The notes below the pieces were generated by a model. It was given only the letters and a program-made list of their open reading frames with translations. It was not told where the DNA came from and made no database searches. The position numbers and the translations under genes were made by a program. From an uncultured Prochlorococcus sp. (GTDB taxonomy: Bacteria; Cyanobacteriota; Cyanobacteriia; PCC-6307; Cyanobiaceae), in NCBI GenBank assembly GCA_902573045.1, contig CACGIB010000004.1, forward strand, positions 1-55,408: a DNA stretch of 55,408 nt, in the 5' to 3' direction. Positions 16,964 through 25,981 of the stretch are shown in pieces (positions within the stretch are counted from its first letter, which is position 1; every line of letters starts with the position of its first letter).

Positions 16964-17020
16964 CTGTTTTTTGTATTTTCCTTGTAGATTAAATACACTT
17001 ACAAAAATAATTCAAAATAT

Positions 17021-17731
17021 ATGGCAGTCGCTCTTGCAGGACAATTAAGAGAAGGGACAAAAAAATCCCACACTATGGCAGAAAATACTGGCTTTGTGGC
17101 TTGTTTTTTAAAAGGAGTTGTTGAAAAAAAATCTTATAGAAAATTAATTAGTGATTTATATTTTGTTTATGAAGCTATGGAAGAAGAAATTGAAAGACTG
17201 GTCAATGAGGAACATCCTGTAATAAAACCTATAGGTTTTAAATCATTGTTCAGGAAAGAAACTCTTGTAAATGATCTTAAATTTTATTTTGGTAAAAACT
17301 GGAAGAATGAAATTAATATTTCTCACTCAGCAAAAGAATATGTTGAAAGAATCCGGGAGGTCGCAAAAAATTCACCAGAGCTCTTAGTTGGTCACCACTA
17401 CACTCGCTACATAGGAGATTTATCTGGGGGGCAAATCTTGAAAAGGATCGCTAAAAAAGCATTAAATTTGCAGGGAAATGATGGTTTAAATTTTTATGAG
17501 TTTGAATTAATTGCTGATGAAAAGAAATTCAAGGAAGAATATTCCCTTACTTTGAATCAACTTCCAATAAATCAAAAGACGGCTGATCAAATTATTGATG
17601 AAGCTAATCAAGCTTTTACCTACAATATGAAAATGTTTAAGGAGCTTGAAGGTAATTTGATTGCTGTTTTAGGCAAGATTGTATTCAATTACATTACAAA
17701 AAAAGTTAGGAAAGGAAGTACCGAGACCTAA
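17021..17731 (+). CDS. ho1: Heme oxygenase
   Basis: Oxidatively opens heme to biliverdin IX-alpha with reduced ferredoxin. The 236-residue protein has the proximal heme ligand H17 in [12 protein letters not shown] and the distal helix motif [17 protein letters not shown] near residue 130, preceded by HHYTRYIG. It is the first gene of a compact operon with pebA (5-base gap) and pebB (adjacent), so its biliverdin feeds phycoerythrobilin synthesis. Prochlorococcus uses chlorophyll antennae rather than phycobilisomes, so this pathway probably serves a residual phycoerythrin or bilin-binding sensors. Confidence 0.95.
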   Translation: MAVALAGQLREGTKKSHTMAENTGFVACFLKGVVEKKSYRKLISDLYFVYEAMEEEIERLVNEEHPVIKPIGFKSLFRKETLVNDLKFYFGKNWKNEINISHSAKEYVERIREVAKNSPELLVGHHYTRYIGDLSGGQILKRIAKKALNLQGNDGLNFYEFELIADEKKFKEEYSLTLNQLPINQKTADQIIDEANQAFTYNMKMFKELEGNLIAVLGKIVFNYITKKVRKGSTET

Positions 17732-17736
17732 TATTT

Positions 17737-18447
17737 ATGTTTGATTCATTAGTTGATTTCCTTAAAACCAATATTGATGAATTAAATGGACATGAAGTAC
17801 AAATATCTAGTGAATTCAAAGAACATCACAATGAAGACTCACAATATATTATTAAGAATTGGCTTTTTTCATCTCCCGAATATAGAAAGTGGCGAATAAC
17901 AAGATTAGATGGTGGCAAAAAAATGCAAGTGTTTAATACGGTCGCATATCCTAATTTTGATAGTGAATTGCCTATTTTAGGAGCTGATATTTTATGGTTT
18001 GGAACGTCTCAAAAGTTGTTAGCAATACTTGATTATCAACCTTTAATTCAAGAAAGCAAATATCTTGAAAAATATTGTTCAAGTTTAGGTATTATCAAGA
18101 AAAAATATTCTGCATTTGATAATAATAGAATGAAGAATATATATGATTCAAAAAAGTATTTTTCCCCATGGGTGATTATATGTAGAGGAAATAAATTAAA
18201 TCTTGATAGAGATTTAAATAATATATTTCATTCATTTGTAAATAATTATTTGAACATTTATAAATCGAATCCTGTTAATCAATTTTTAAATGCAGAAGAA
18301 ATAAAGATTAATCAAATTAAATATGATAAGTATAGTTTTGAAAAAGACCCTGCAGATAAATTGTTTAAATCTTTTTTTGGAGAAAAATGGACAAAAAAAT
18401 TTATCAATAAATTTCTTTTTACATTAAATAATGAGACTATTCATTGA
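17737..18447 (+). CDS. pebA: 15,16-dihydrobiliverdin:ferredoxin oxidoreductase
   Basis: A ferredoxin-dependent bilin reductase that reduces biliverdin IX-alpha to 15,16-dihydrobiliverdin. The 236-residue protein has the bilin reductase core: [26 protein letters not shown], then [26 protein letters not shown], which carries the catalytic Asp region, and the C-terminal motif [23 protein letters not shown]. Order in the operon (after ho1, directly before pebB) supports PebA rather than PcyA or PebS. Its product is expected to be channelled to PebB. Confidence 0.92.
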   Translation: MFDSLVDFLKTNIDELNGHEVQISSEFKEHHNEDSQYIIKNWLFSSPEYRKWRITRLDGGKKMQVFNTVAYPNFDSELPILGADILWFGTSQKLLAILDYQPLIQESKYLEKYCSSLGIIKKKYSAFDNNRMKNIYDSKKYFSPWVIICRGNKLNLDRDLNNIFHSFVNNYLNIYKSNPVNQFLNAEEIKINQIKYDKYSFEKDPADKLFKSFFGEKWTKKFINKFLFTLNNETIH

Positions 18448-19209
18448 ATGTTAATACAAGATACTATTTTTTATAGGCCAGATTGGAGATGGCATAATTT
18501 TCTAAAATATTTAACTAATAATTTAAGTAAATATAATTGTTTAGAAAAAATCATACCCTCGGAATATTCTTATAAAGATTCAACTTATGGTTCAAAAAAA
18601 TCAAAAAAAAATGTGAATCTCTCTACTTGGGGTGTAACGCATAACAAAAGAATTCAATTCGCAAGAGCAGTGTGTATAAATAGTCCAACATATTCTGTTT
18701 TAAATTTTTTAATTATTCCTAATACTATTTATAACGTCCCATTTTTTGGAGTAGATTTTGTTTCTCTACCTAATAGTCATTTATTAGTATTAGATTTTCA
18801 GCCTTCATTAAAAATACAAAATCAATACAATAATGAGTTATTAGAAAAACTTATAAAACTCAAAAATCATTGTCATTCATCACTCCCGCTAGCTGAAAAA
18901 ATGTCTGGAGATGTAACTAGATTTTTTTCTCCAGGATTAATCTGGTCAAAATTACCAAAAGAAGAAAGAAGTGATTTTTTAATTGCTAATCAGCTTTATA
19001 GCTCATTTAAGGAATATCTTGATTTGTATTTGGAAATTCTTTTCGAAAGCAAAGAAGCCAATATAGAAATTCAAAAAGAATTAATAAATGGTCAAAATAA
19101 TTATTTGAAATATAGAAGAGATAACGATCCAGCAAGGCCAATGTTGTCGAGTCTGTTTGGTAAAGAATTTACTGAATCTTTAATTAAAGAAGTTTTATTT
19201 ACTACTTAA
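18448..19209 (+). CDS. pebB: Phycoerythrobilin:ferredoxin oxidoreductase
   Basis: Reduces 15,16-dihydrobiliverdin to 3Z-phycoerythrobilin. The 253-residue protein shares the bilin reductase fold with Peb[26 protein letters not shown] near residue 100 and [26 protein letters not shown] at the C-terminus. The N-terminal stretch [23 protein letters not shown] is typical of PebB. It begins directly after the pebA stop with no gap, suggesting coupled translation. No obvious loss of conserved residues was seen. Confidence 0.92.
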   Translation: MLIQDTIFYRPDWRWHNFLKYLTNNLSKYNCLEKIIPSEYSYKDSTYGSKKSKKNVNLSTWGVTHNKRIQFARAVCINSPTYSVLNFLIIPNTIYNVPFFGVDFVSLPNSHLLVLDFQPSLKIQNQYNNELLEKLIKLKNHCHSSLPLAEKMSGDVTRFFSPGLIWSKLPKEERSDFLIANQLYSSFKEYLDLYLEILFESKEANIEIQKELINGQNNYLKYRRDNDPARPMLSSLFGKEFTESLIKEVLFTT

Positions 19210-19241
19210 AAGCCTTATAATTTATTGAAATTTGAAATCAT

Positions 19242-19715
19242 ATGAAAAAAATTTCTGTTCTTTTTGTATGTTTGGGAAATATTTGTAGGTCTCCTGCAGC
19301 AGAAGCTATCTTTTTAAGTCTACTTGAACAGAAGGGATTAAAAGATGGCTTTATTGTAGATTCTGCTGGAACTGGCAGTTGGCATATTGGGAAAAAAGCT
19401 GACTCTAGGATGAGAATTGCGGCAGAAAGAAGAGATATAAATATCTTAAGCAGGGCTCGTCAAATTACTAGTAACGATTTTGATGAATTTAACTATATTC
19501 TTGCGATGGACGACTCAAATTTTAGAAATATTCAAGATCTTAAAGATAGAACAGCTTCAACTGATTTTGCATCAATTAAGAAAATACAAGATTTTAGATC
19601 AGTTTTTAATGAGCAAGAAGTTCCTGACCCATATTTTGGAGGTAATGAGGGCTTTGATTATGTTCTTGATATTTTAGAAGACTCAGTAAACGGTTTTTTG
19701 GAAAGTATTTCTTGA
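19242..19715 (+). CDS. Low-molecular-weight protein-tyrosine phosphatase
   Basis: A 157-residue cysteine phosphatase. The P-loop C(X)5RS is at residues 10-17 (CLGNICRS), and the general-acid Asp D129 lies in VPDPYFGG. It may act on phosphotyrosine in regulatory proteins or exopolysaccharide kinases; the physiological target is unknown. It follows pebB by 32 bases on the same strand and is convergent with panC-cmk (2 bases between stops). Confidence 0.92.
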   Translation: MKKISVLFVCLGNICRSPAAEAIFLSLLEQKGLKDGFIVDSAGTGSWHIGKKADSRMRIAAERRDINILSRARQITSNDFDEFNYILAMDDSNFRNIQDLKDRTASTDFASIKKIQDFRSVFNEQEVPDPYFGGNEGFDYVLDILEDSVNGFLESIS

Positions 19716-19717
19716 AT

Positions 19718-21250
19718 TTATTTGATTTCAGTCTCTTTAGGAATCTTGTCATTATAAAGATCAATAATTTTATCCACTACCTCATTTATTGAATATCCAT
19801 CCGTAATAATTTCTATTGCGTCATTCGCTTTTATTAGAGGTGAAATTGCCCTATTGGAATCTTCAAAATCTCTTTTCTCTATAAGGTCTTTTAATGTATG
19901 AAGATCTATTTCTTGTGAGTCTTTACTATTTTTATCAGATTTTCTTCTTTTTGCTCTTTCATTGATGCTAGCAGTTAAAAATATTTTAAGTTCTGCATGA
20001 GGAAAAACAGTAGTTCCTATATCTCTTCCCTCAGCTACAAGTCCGCCTGATTCTCCAATTTTTCTTTGTTCTTCTACTAAGAATTTTCTTACTTCCTTTA
20101 TTGAGGAAATTGTAGAAACGATGGAACTTATCTTTTGCGACCTAATTTCTTTAGTAACACAATAGTTATTAATATAAACATCCTGATGTGAATTTGTATT
20201 CGACTTGAAAACAATAGATATATCTTTAAGAATATTCTTTAATTTTTTTTCTTTTTTATAATCAATTTTTTCTTTTATCAAAAGCCAACTCAATGCCCTA
20301 TACATTGCTCCAGTATCTAAATATAAAAGTTGAAGTTTCTTCGCTATTAACTTTGTTACAGTACTTTTACCTGAACCTGCAGGACCATCAATTGCAATAA
20401 TAGGCCTTCTTTTCATCAGAAAAACGTGATCAATTAATCTTGTCTCTCCACATCTTATCGCACCAGCCAGTAACGAAATATTATCCTCAATTCTTGCTTT
20501 TTGAAGTGTATGAGGGTGTAAATGTTCTAAATATTCAATTGAAATTTTTTTTGCTGATAGATTTTTAATTATTTTGTTTAAATTGATTATTTTTTCTTTT
20601 TGAAATTTTTTTTTTGCTGCTAATAACTCACTTGAAAAAAACCTAATCAATTTTCTTTCGTTTTTTGATAAATGTACATTACGTGAACTTAAAGGAATTC
20701 CATCAAAATCTCTTTCTGTAGGAATAGATTTAATCGCAACATTTAATTTCTTTCTTTGTACAAGATTTTTTAAAATTAAAAGTTGTTGCCAATCTTTTTC
20801 TCCTAAGTAAAGATTTTTTGGCTTTATGAGATTGAGTAATCTATAAACTACTGTACAAACGCCATCAAAATGTCCAATTCGATTTAATCCACATAATGCA
20901 GAAGATAACTCTATTGGAGCTTTTAGGAATTGAATATTGTTATTATTCGGAGGATATATATCTTCATTACTTGGGATGAAGATGGCATCTGCGCCATTTG
21001 CAAATGAGATTTTTATATCATTATCAATTGTTTTAGGGTAATTCTCTAAATCTAACTTGTTATCAAATTGAAGTGGATTAATAAAAATACTTACTAAATT
21101 AACATTAGAATTGTCTTTTTTTGCTGTTGATATAAGTTTTATATGTCCATTATGAAGATTCCCCATTGTTGGAATGAAGTTAATTTCACTATTTATCTTT
21201 CTCCTCCAATTTTCTATTTCTTCAGTTTTTCTTATGATTACTTTCTTCAC
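19718..21250 (-). CDS. panC-cmk: Bifunctional pantothenate synthetase / cytidylate kinase
   Basis: A 510-residue fusion of two enzymes. Residues 1 to about 280 are pantothenate synthetase (PanC), joining pantoate and beta-alanine, with the HxGH motif as H33-N-G-H36 in PTMGNLHNGH and the KSKMS-like loop near IPLSSRNVHLS. Residues about 282-510 are CMP/dCMP kinase, with Walker A GPAGSGKS at 289-296, LYLDTGAMYRA, and VAEGRDIGTTVFP. The fusion is a known trait of cyanobacteria. It is divergent from purM, about 100 bases away. Both domains look intact. Confidence 0.95.
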   Translation of the reverse strand: MKKVIIRKTEEIENWRRKINSEINFIPTMGNLHNGHIKLISTAKKDNSNVNLVSIFINPLQFDNKLDLENYPKTIDNDIKISFANGADAIFIPSNEDIYPPNNNNIQFLKAPIELSSALCGLNRIGHFDGVCTVVYRLLNLIKPKNLYLGEKDWQQLLILKNLVQRKKLNVAIKSIPTERDFDGIPLSSRNVHLSKNERKLIRFFSSELLAAKKKFQKEKIINLNKIIKNLSAKKISIEYLEHLHPHTLQKARIEDNISLLAGAIRCGETRLIDHVFLMKRRPIIAIDGPAGSGKSTVTKLIAKKLQLLYLDTGAMYRALSWLLIKEKIDYKKEKKLKNILKDISIVFKSNTNSHQDVYINNYCVTKEIRSQKISSIVSTISSIKEVRKFLVEEQRKIGESGGLVAEGRDIGTTVFPHAELKIFLTASINERAKRRKSDKNSKDSQEIDLHTLKDLIEKRDFEDSNRAISPLIKANDAIEIITDGYSINEVVDKIIDLYNDKIPKETEIK

Positions 21251-21348
21251 TTTGTTTTTAAAAAATAAATCTATTTGATAAACAATTACTGGACAAAAGC
21301 AATCTTAGGAGGAATATCTATATAGGGAAAGTCTATCATTTTTATTTC

Positions 21349-22392
21349 ATGGATTACAAAACATCAGGGGTTGATATAGAAGCTGGGCGAGAATTTGTTT
21401 CCGAAATTAAAAAGGCAGTTGAAGGAACTCATACATCTAATGTGATTGAGGGTATTGGTGGGTTCGGTGGTTTGTTTAGAATTCCAATCGATAGTTTTAA
21501 AAAACCAGTTCTTGTTTCAGGAACTGATGGTGTTGGAACAAAATTAGAATTAGCCCAAAGTAAAAATTTTCACTTTGAGGTTGGTATTGATTTAGTTGCT
21601 ATGTGCATGAACGATATCATTACTAGTGGGGCAAAACCTTTATTTTTTCTGGATTATATTGCTACTGGCAAACTTGATAAGAAACAATTATTGAGGGTTG
21701 TTCAGGGAATTTCACATGGCTGCGGAGAAAATAACTGTTCATTACTCGGTGGAGAAACTGCTGAAATGCCTGGATTTTATTCCAAAAATAAGTATGATCT
21801 TGCAGGATTTTGTGTTGGAATAGTTGATGAGGATAAGATTATTAATGGAAAAAAAGTATCTGAAAATGACTTAATAATTGCTTTAAAAAGTAATGGAGTA
21901 CATAGTAACGGCTTTAGTTTAGTAAGAAAAATTATTCAAAACAATAATCAAATAGATAAAGAATTTGAAAAAGTTTCTGACTTAAATTTTTATGACGAGT
22001 TATTGAAACCCACAAAAATTTACAATAATGTGATTAACCAAATGTTATCTGAAGATATAGAAATTAAAGCAATGTCTCATATAACTGGAGGAGGAATTCC
22101 AGAAAATTTACCAAGATGTATTCCTTCTGATTTTATTCCTTATATCAATACCAGTTCTTGGCAAATACCTATTTTATTTAAATTCCTTAAAGAGAAAGGA
22201 TCTATTCCTGAAAAAGATTTTTGGAATACTTTCAATCTTGGCGTGGGATTTTGTTTAATTATTGATAAACAATTCAAGGATGTGATATTAAGTATCTGTA
22301 AAGATCATGATATAGATAGTTGGGAAATTGGAAAGATAGTTCGAAAAAATGATTCAACAATTAGTAAATTTTTGCCAGAAATTTTAACTTAA
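21349..22392 (+). CDS. purM: Phosphoribosylformylglycinamidine cyclo-ligase (AIR synthetase)
   Basis: Fifth step of purine synthesis: ATP-dependent closure of FGAM to AIR. The 347-residue protein has the family start DYKTSGVDIEAGREFV, the IGGFGGLFRIP segment, VSGTDGVGTKLELA near residue 60, the loop LLGGETAEMPGFY, and SHITGGGIPENLPR near 245. Length and order are standard. It stands alone between panC-cmk (divergent) and an unknown gene pair downstream. Confidence 0.97.
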   Translation: MDYKTSGVDIEAGREFVSEIKKAVEGTHTSNVIEGIGGFGGLFRIPIDSFKKPVLVSGTDGVGTKLELAQSKNFHFEVGIDLVAMCMNDIITSGAKPLFFLDYIATGKLDKKQLLRVVQGISHGCGENNCSLLGGETAEMPGFYSKNKYDLAGFCVGIVDEDKIINGKKVSENDLIIALKSNGVHSNGFSLVRKIIQNNNQIDKEFEKVSDLNFYDELLKPTKIYNNVINQMLSEDIEIKAMSHITGGGIPENLPRCIPSDFIPYINTSSWQIPILFKFLKEKGSIPEKDFWNTFNLGVGFCLIIDKQFKDVILSICKDHDIDSWEIGKIVRKNDSTISKFLPEILT

Positions 22393-22524
22393 ATTTTTTT
22401 ATCTTTTTTAAATGAGTTTTAAAAAATTATTTTTTATACCCAAATGAAAAAGTTAGGTGTAATATAATAAAATTACCGCCGAATTATATCGGAAGTTTAA
22501 GTATTAAGATTTAACCTTTATTCA

Positions 22525-23169
22525 ATGCCCTTTGCAAATAATCAAAGAATTACCCGTAGACGTAGTTCAGCTGGTCCTACACCTCCAAAAAGACCTATAG
22601 GTAATAATTCTGAATCAATTGGTAGACAGGCTCAAGGCCCAAGGCCAACTTTCTTGACACTAAGGGATCATGGGAAAGTTTTTGTCGCTGATTTACCTAA
22701 TTTGTCTGATGGTCAATTAGCCCATATTAGTAAAGAAGCTAATGAAGTTTTAAATAGTTTGGAAAAAAGACTTAGTGATCTTGAAAATGAACCTAATGTT
22801 AGTAATCCGGAAAACGATACACTGATAAAAGCTTCTACGAAAAGAGATGTCACACTGAGGTTTATTAAATCAATAGAAGAAGAACAAGAACATAGAAAGA
22901 ATAATCCTGCTTTACGAGATGCTGCATCTGAATCATTACCTAGAACTTTTCTTGAGGTTGCAAGACATAGATTGCCTGGAGCAACTTTTGATTCACTACT
23001 TCGAGAGGCTCTTGAAGCTTGTGCAGTTGATGAAAGTACTGAAGAAAATCAAGTTATTGATGAGCCTAAAGAAACTGTAAAAATTATGGATATACCTTCT
23101 TCCAACACTAATGCTTCACTTGTTGTTAGTATCGACCCAAATGATGATTCCAAGAATGACTCTATTTGA
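22525..23169 (+). CDS. Conserved hypothetical protein with basic N-terminus
   Basis: A 214-residue protein of unknown function. The N-terminal about 45 residues are basic and Pro/Ser/Gly-rich (RRRSSAGPTPPKRPIG), probably disordered. The middle is helical and charged (HISKEANEVLNSLEKRLSDLENE), resembling a short coiled coil. A further segment, LPRTFLEVARHRLPGATFDSLLREALEAC, looks structured. The C-terminal tail is acidic and Ser/Asn-rich. A TATAAT-like -10 box lies near 22464, about 60 bases upstream. The last 14 bases overlap a small Cys-motif gene in another frame, suggesting translational coupling. Confidence 0.75.
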   Translation: MPFANNQRITRRRSSAGPTPPKRPIGNNSESIGRQAQGPRPTFLTLRDHGKVFVADLPNLSDGQLAHISKEANEVLNSLEKRLSDLENEPNVSNPENDTLIKASTKRDVTLRFIKSIEEEQEHRKNNPALRDAASESLPRTFLEVARHRLPGATFDSLLREALEACAVDESTEENQVIDEPKETVKIMDIPSSNTNASLVVSIDPNDDSKNDSI

Positions 23170-23323
23170 TTCAACACAAGAGTTAATAAGTTTTAAAAAC
23201 CAAAATAATTCAAAAATTAACCTTACTTCAGAAAAAGATCCCATTTTATGTAATCATTGCAAAAGAACTGCATCAAATGGTGTTAGATGTTTAGGAATGT
23301 GTGTAGCAGATAATGATTACTAA
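23156..23323 (+). CDS. Small four-cysteine protein, possible zinc binder
   Basis: A 55-residue protein starting at ATG 23156. Earlier in-frame Met codons exist, but they lie deep inside the preceding gene. The only clear feature is the C-terminal cluster CNHC-x9-C-x3-C, with the sequence LCNHCKRTASNGVRCLGMCVADNDY, which looks like a small zinc-finger or iron-sulfur knuckle. The first 25 residues are polar. The start overlaps the end of the upstream hypothetical by 14 bases, so both are probably made from one mRNA. I believe similar small Cys proteins occur in marine picocyanobacteria, but I know of no function. Confidence 0.6.
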   Translation: MTLFDSTQELISFKNQNNSKINLTSEKDPILCNHCKRTASNGVRCLGMCVADNDY

Positions 23324-23487
23324 AATAATTTAAATTTTTATACAAATAATCTGATGAAAATAATTAATAAATCAACTAAATTGTATTTATTAATGGATAT
23401 CAGGTATTATTTAAAAAAAATTAAAGAAAAGAATATTTTTCTATATATCAATAATTAATTGAAACTTTATAACCTTTATTTAAAATT

Positions 23488-23506
23488 GAAGTTCTTAGAA
23501 AACTTC
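23488..23506 (-). terminator. Probable terminator of tRNA-Cys
   Basis: On the minus strand, GAAGTT and AACTTC form a 6-bp stem with a 7-base loop, followed by AATTTT. It lies about 29 bases after the 3' end of the minus-strand tRNA-Cys gene, where a terminator is expected. The stem is short, so confidence is moderate. Confidence 0.4.
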
Positions 23507-23534
23507 ATCATTAAATGCGTAAAAAAATTAAATA

Positions 23535-23605
23535 AGGCGGCACCCAGATTCGAACTGGGGATAAAGGATTTGCAATCCTCTGCCTTACCACTTGGCCATG
23601 CCGCC
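23535..23605 (-). tRNA. trnC-GCA: tRNA-Cys (anticodon GCA)
   Basis: A 71-nt cloverleaf on the minus strand: acceptor stem GGCGGCA/TGCCGCC, anticodon loop TTGCAAA giving GCA, T arm with TTCGAAT, and U discriminator at 23535 as expected for tRNA-Cys. CCA is not encoded. An open frame on the plus strand reads straight through it, but that is not coding evidence: the neighbouring plus-strand gene can start at GTG 23648, outside the tRNA. Confidence 0.97.
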
Positions 23606-23647
23606 GAAAAAGATTCGATTGAGTCTCTTTATGATTTTAACAGTAAG

Positions 23648-24877
23648 GTGTCTTATTCTCTATTATTTATATGCAATGGTCATGGAGAAGATGTAATCGC
23701 ATCGGAGATAATAAAAAGATTACTAAAAAAAATAAAAAATAAAAATATTGAAGTTTTGCCGTTAGTAGGAAAAGGAGATGTATTTAATTCCATAAAATCA
23801 AAGAATTTTCGTAAAATAGGATATTTAAAAGAGCTGCCTAGTGGAGGTTTTAGCAATCAAAGTATGAAGGGATTTGTGCTTGATTTGTTTGCAGGATTTT
23901 TAATCGATAATTTAAGAAATTTCCTACTTGTAAAACAGAAGTCAAAACATAACTGCAAAATTATCGCAGTAGGCGATTTCTTGCCATTACTCTACGCTTG
24001 GAGTTCAGAATGCGACTTTAGTTTCATTGGAACTCCCAAAAGTGATCATACTTGGAGTAGTGGGCCAGGTTGGGATTTAAGCGATTTTTATCATAAGTTG
24101 AAAGGTTCTGAATGGGATCCATGGGAAATCTTTTTAATGAAATCTCCAAGATGTAAAAATCTAATTATGAGAGATAAAATTACAGCTAATAATTTGTATA
24201 AAAAAAATATTGATGCAAAATACTTGGGTAATCCAATGATGGATTTTGTTAATGTAACAAACGATAAGATATCAAATATTATTTCTTTTAAAAGGATTAT
24301 TTTATTAGTTGGAAGTAGATATCCTGAAGCTCTTAAAAATCTTGATAATTTTCTAAATTGTTTGCAAGATTTTGATTTATCAAAGGATTTGCTAATACTT
24401 TTGCCTTTGAGCATTAATGCGAATGTGATTAAAATTCAAAATTATTTAATTAAATATGGTTTTATAAAACAGAGTAAAGTTAAATTTCTAATTGATGAAG
24501 ATTCAGTATGGAAAAAGAAAGATCAATATGTAGTGATTGGAAAAGGTAAATTCAATTCATGGGCTAATATGGCAGAAGTTGGCTTGTCTAATGCAGGAAC
24601 TGCTACAGAGCAAATTGCTGGCCTTGGAATTCCATCTCTTTCTCTACCGGGACCTGGACCACAATTTACAAAATCATTTGCAAAAAGGCAATCAAGATTA
24701 TTGGGTGGAAGTGTTTTAGTTTGCAAGAATAAAAAAATTCTTTTAAAACGTTTAAGTTTACTTTTAAAAGGAAAAGTTGATAGGTTAGAACAAGCAAAAA
24801 TTGGAAAAAAAAGAATGGGGGAATCCGGAGCAAGTAAGAAAATCGTAGATGCCATAAACCTTCATTTGTTATCTTAG
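23648..24877 (+). CDS. Lipid-A-disaccharide-synthase-related glycosyltransferase-like protein
   Basis: A protein of 409 residues from the GTG at 23648. This start gives MSYSLLFICNGHGEDVIASEI, matching where the cyanobacterial LpxB-related family (TIGR03492 as I recall it) begins. Any longer form would have to be translated through the tRNA-Cys gene. Landmarks are CNGHGED, AVGDFLPLLYAW, FIGTPKSDHTW, YLGNPMMDF, and the C-terminal nucleotide-sugar region EVGLSNAGTATEQIAGLGIPSLSLPGPGPQFTK. The family resembles GT-B enzymes, but true LpxB is a separate protein, so the substrate is unknown. No upstream Shine-Dalgarno is evident. Confidence 0.82.
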   Translation: MSYSLLFICNGHGEDVIASEIIKRLLKKIKNKNIEVLPLVGKGDVFNSIKSKNFRKIGYLKELPSGGFSNQSMKGFVLDLFAGFLIDNLRNFLLVKQKSKHNCKIIAVGDFLPLLYAWSSECDFSFIGTPKSDHTWSSGPGWDLSDFYHKLKGSEWDPWEIFLMKSPRCKNLIMRDKITANNLYKKNIDAKYLGNPMMDFVNVTNDKISNIISFKRIILLVGSRYPEALKNLDNFLNCLQDFDLSKDLLILLPLSINANVIKIQNYLIKYGFIKQSKVKFLIDEDSVWKKKDQYVVIGKGKFNSWANMAEVGLSNAGTATEQIAGLGIPSLSLPGPGPQFTKSFAKRQSRLLGGSVLVCKNKKILLKRLSLLLKGKVDRLEQAKIGKKRMGESGASKKIVDAINLHLLS

Positions 24878-24912
24878 TAAATGGTACTAGCTTATTAATT
24901 ATTAATTCTTTT

Positions 24913-25179
24913 ATGTATCCAATAAATGATCGGCAATATCTAAAAATTTGTGCAGAGATTGCAAAACTTATGAGTATAAGCTTATCTTCTGCTAAAAAGA
25001 AAGTAGAAATTCAAATTGCAAAAGAAGGGTCGAAAACTATTCAAGAAAAAATACAAGTTGCTCAAAATGTTTTAAAAATTTGTGAAAAAAATGATGGAGA
25101 TAAATTAAGTTCTTCAAGAATACTGGATAAGCTTATGGAAACTCTTGATGGTGAAGATAATTTTTTAACTGAAGATTGA
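24913..25179 (+). CDS. Small conserved hypothetical protein
   Basis: An 88-residue, helical, Lys/Glu-rich protein with no family I can name. It starts MYPINDRQYLKICAEIAKLM and has a central amphipathic helix (SSAKKKVEIQIAKEGSKTIQEKIQVAQNVL) and an acidic tail (LDGEDNFLTED). No Cys motif, signal peptide or membrane segment is visible. It follows the LpxB-related gene by 35 bases and is convergent with an exonuclease gene, 3 bases away. Size and codon use fit a real gene; function is unknown. Confidence 0.65.
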   Translation: MYPINDRQYLKICAEIAKLMSISLSSAKKKVEIQIAKEGSKTIQEKIQVAQNVLKICEKNDGDKLSSSRILDKLMETLDGEDNFLTED

Positions 25180-25182
25180 TTC

Positions 25183-25818
25183 TTAATGTTCAAATATATT
25201 TGAGAATTTTAGTATGTCTAAATCAGCATGTACAGAAACTGTTTCGAAACATTTTTGCGCTAATTTATATCTTTTCTCTCTTTCTAAGATAACTTTTAAT
25301 TTATGCATAGCTTCAATTAAATATCTAACATCATTTGCTGCATAATCTAATTGATCTTTTGTTAAATCTTCGTTGCTACCCCAATCACTACTTTGCGAAC
25401 TTTTGTCCAGTTCTATTCCTAACAATTCATTAATTAAATCCTTTAAACCGTGTTTATTTGTATAAGTTCTTGCCAACTTACTAGCAATTTTGGTACAAAA
25501 AATATTTTTTGTATTAATTTCAAGATTGCATTTTAGAGCTGCTACATCAAATCTCGCATAGTGAAATATTTTAGTAATTTTGTCATCTTCAAGAAGTTTT
25601 TTTAAATGAGGTGAAGAAGATGTATTAAGTTCGATTTTTATACACGATGTTCTTTTAAATTCATTGCATATTTGTATTAAACAGAGTCTATCTCTTCCAT
25701 GAATTAAACCCATTGCTTCAGTGTCAATAGCTAGGTAAGATGATTTTTTATAAAGATTGTATAAATCTACTGTTAAATCGTTATAAAGAAGATCAATATT
25801 TTTATTTTCAATAGTCAT
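25183..25818 (-). CDS. 3'-5' exonuclease, RNase D-like (short form)
   Basis: A DEDDy-type exonuclease of 211 residues. Motif I is AIDTEAMGL (D and E), motif II is IFHYARFDVAAL (D), and motif III is LDYAANDVRYL (Y and D), so all four metal ligands and the catalytic Tyr are visible. It lacks the HRDC domains of E. coli RNase D, so it consists of the nuclease domain only, as is common in cyanobacteria. It probably trims tRNA or other RNA 3' ends. It is convergent with a small hypothetical gene. Confidence 0.9.
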   Translation of the reverse strand: MTIENKNIDLLYNDLTVDLYNLYKKSSYLAIDTEAMGLIHGRDRLCLIQICNEFKRTSCIKIELNTSSSPHLKKLLEDDKITKIFHYARFDVAALKCNLEINTKNIFCTKIASKLARTYTNKHGLKDLINELLGIELDKSSQSSDWGSNEDLTKDQLDYAANDVRYLIEAMHKLKVILEREKRYKLAQKCFETVSVHADLDILKFSNIFEH

Positions 25819-25981
25819 TTTTAATAAGTATTTAAGGAAATTTAAGGTTTAGAATATTACTTAAGATTTTATTTAATTAAGAATTTTTATCTAATAGGAA
25901 CATTTTACAGAATAATTCTAAAAAATTATAATATGATGTAACTTTAATTTTTATTCTCGAGTTAATAGAAAAAATTATTTA

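Noticed and set aside
16990..17010. NtcA site upstream of ho1 (GTAGATTAAATAC)
   Set aside because: The spacing is GTA-N7-TAC, one base shorter than the NtcA consensus, so I do not claim it.
23354..23458. A 34-codon open frame (MKIINKSTKLYLL...) before tRNA-Cys
   Set aside because: Lys/Ile/Asn-rich composition expected from random AT-rich DNA, no motif, and no supporting context.
23459..23647. N-terminal extension of the LpxB-related protein through the tRNA-Cys gene
   Set aside because: Those codons are the reverse strand of the tRNA; the family starts at the GTG 23648.
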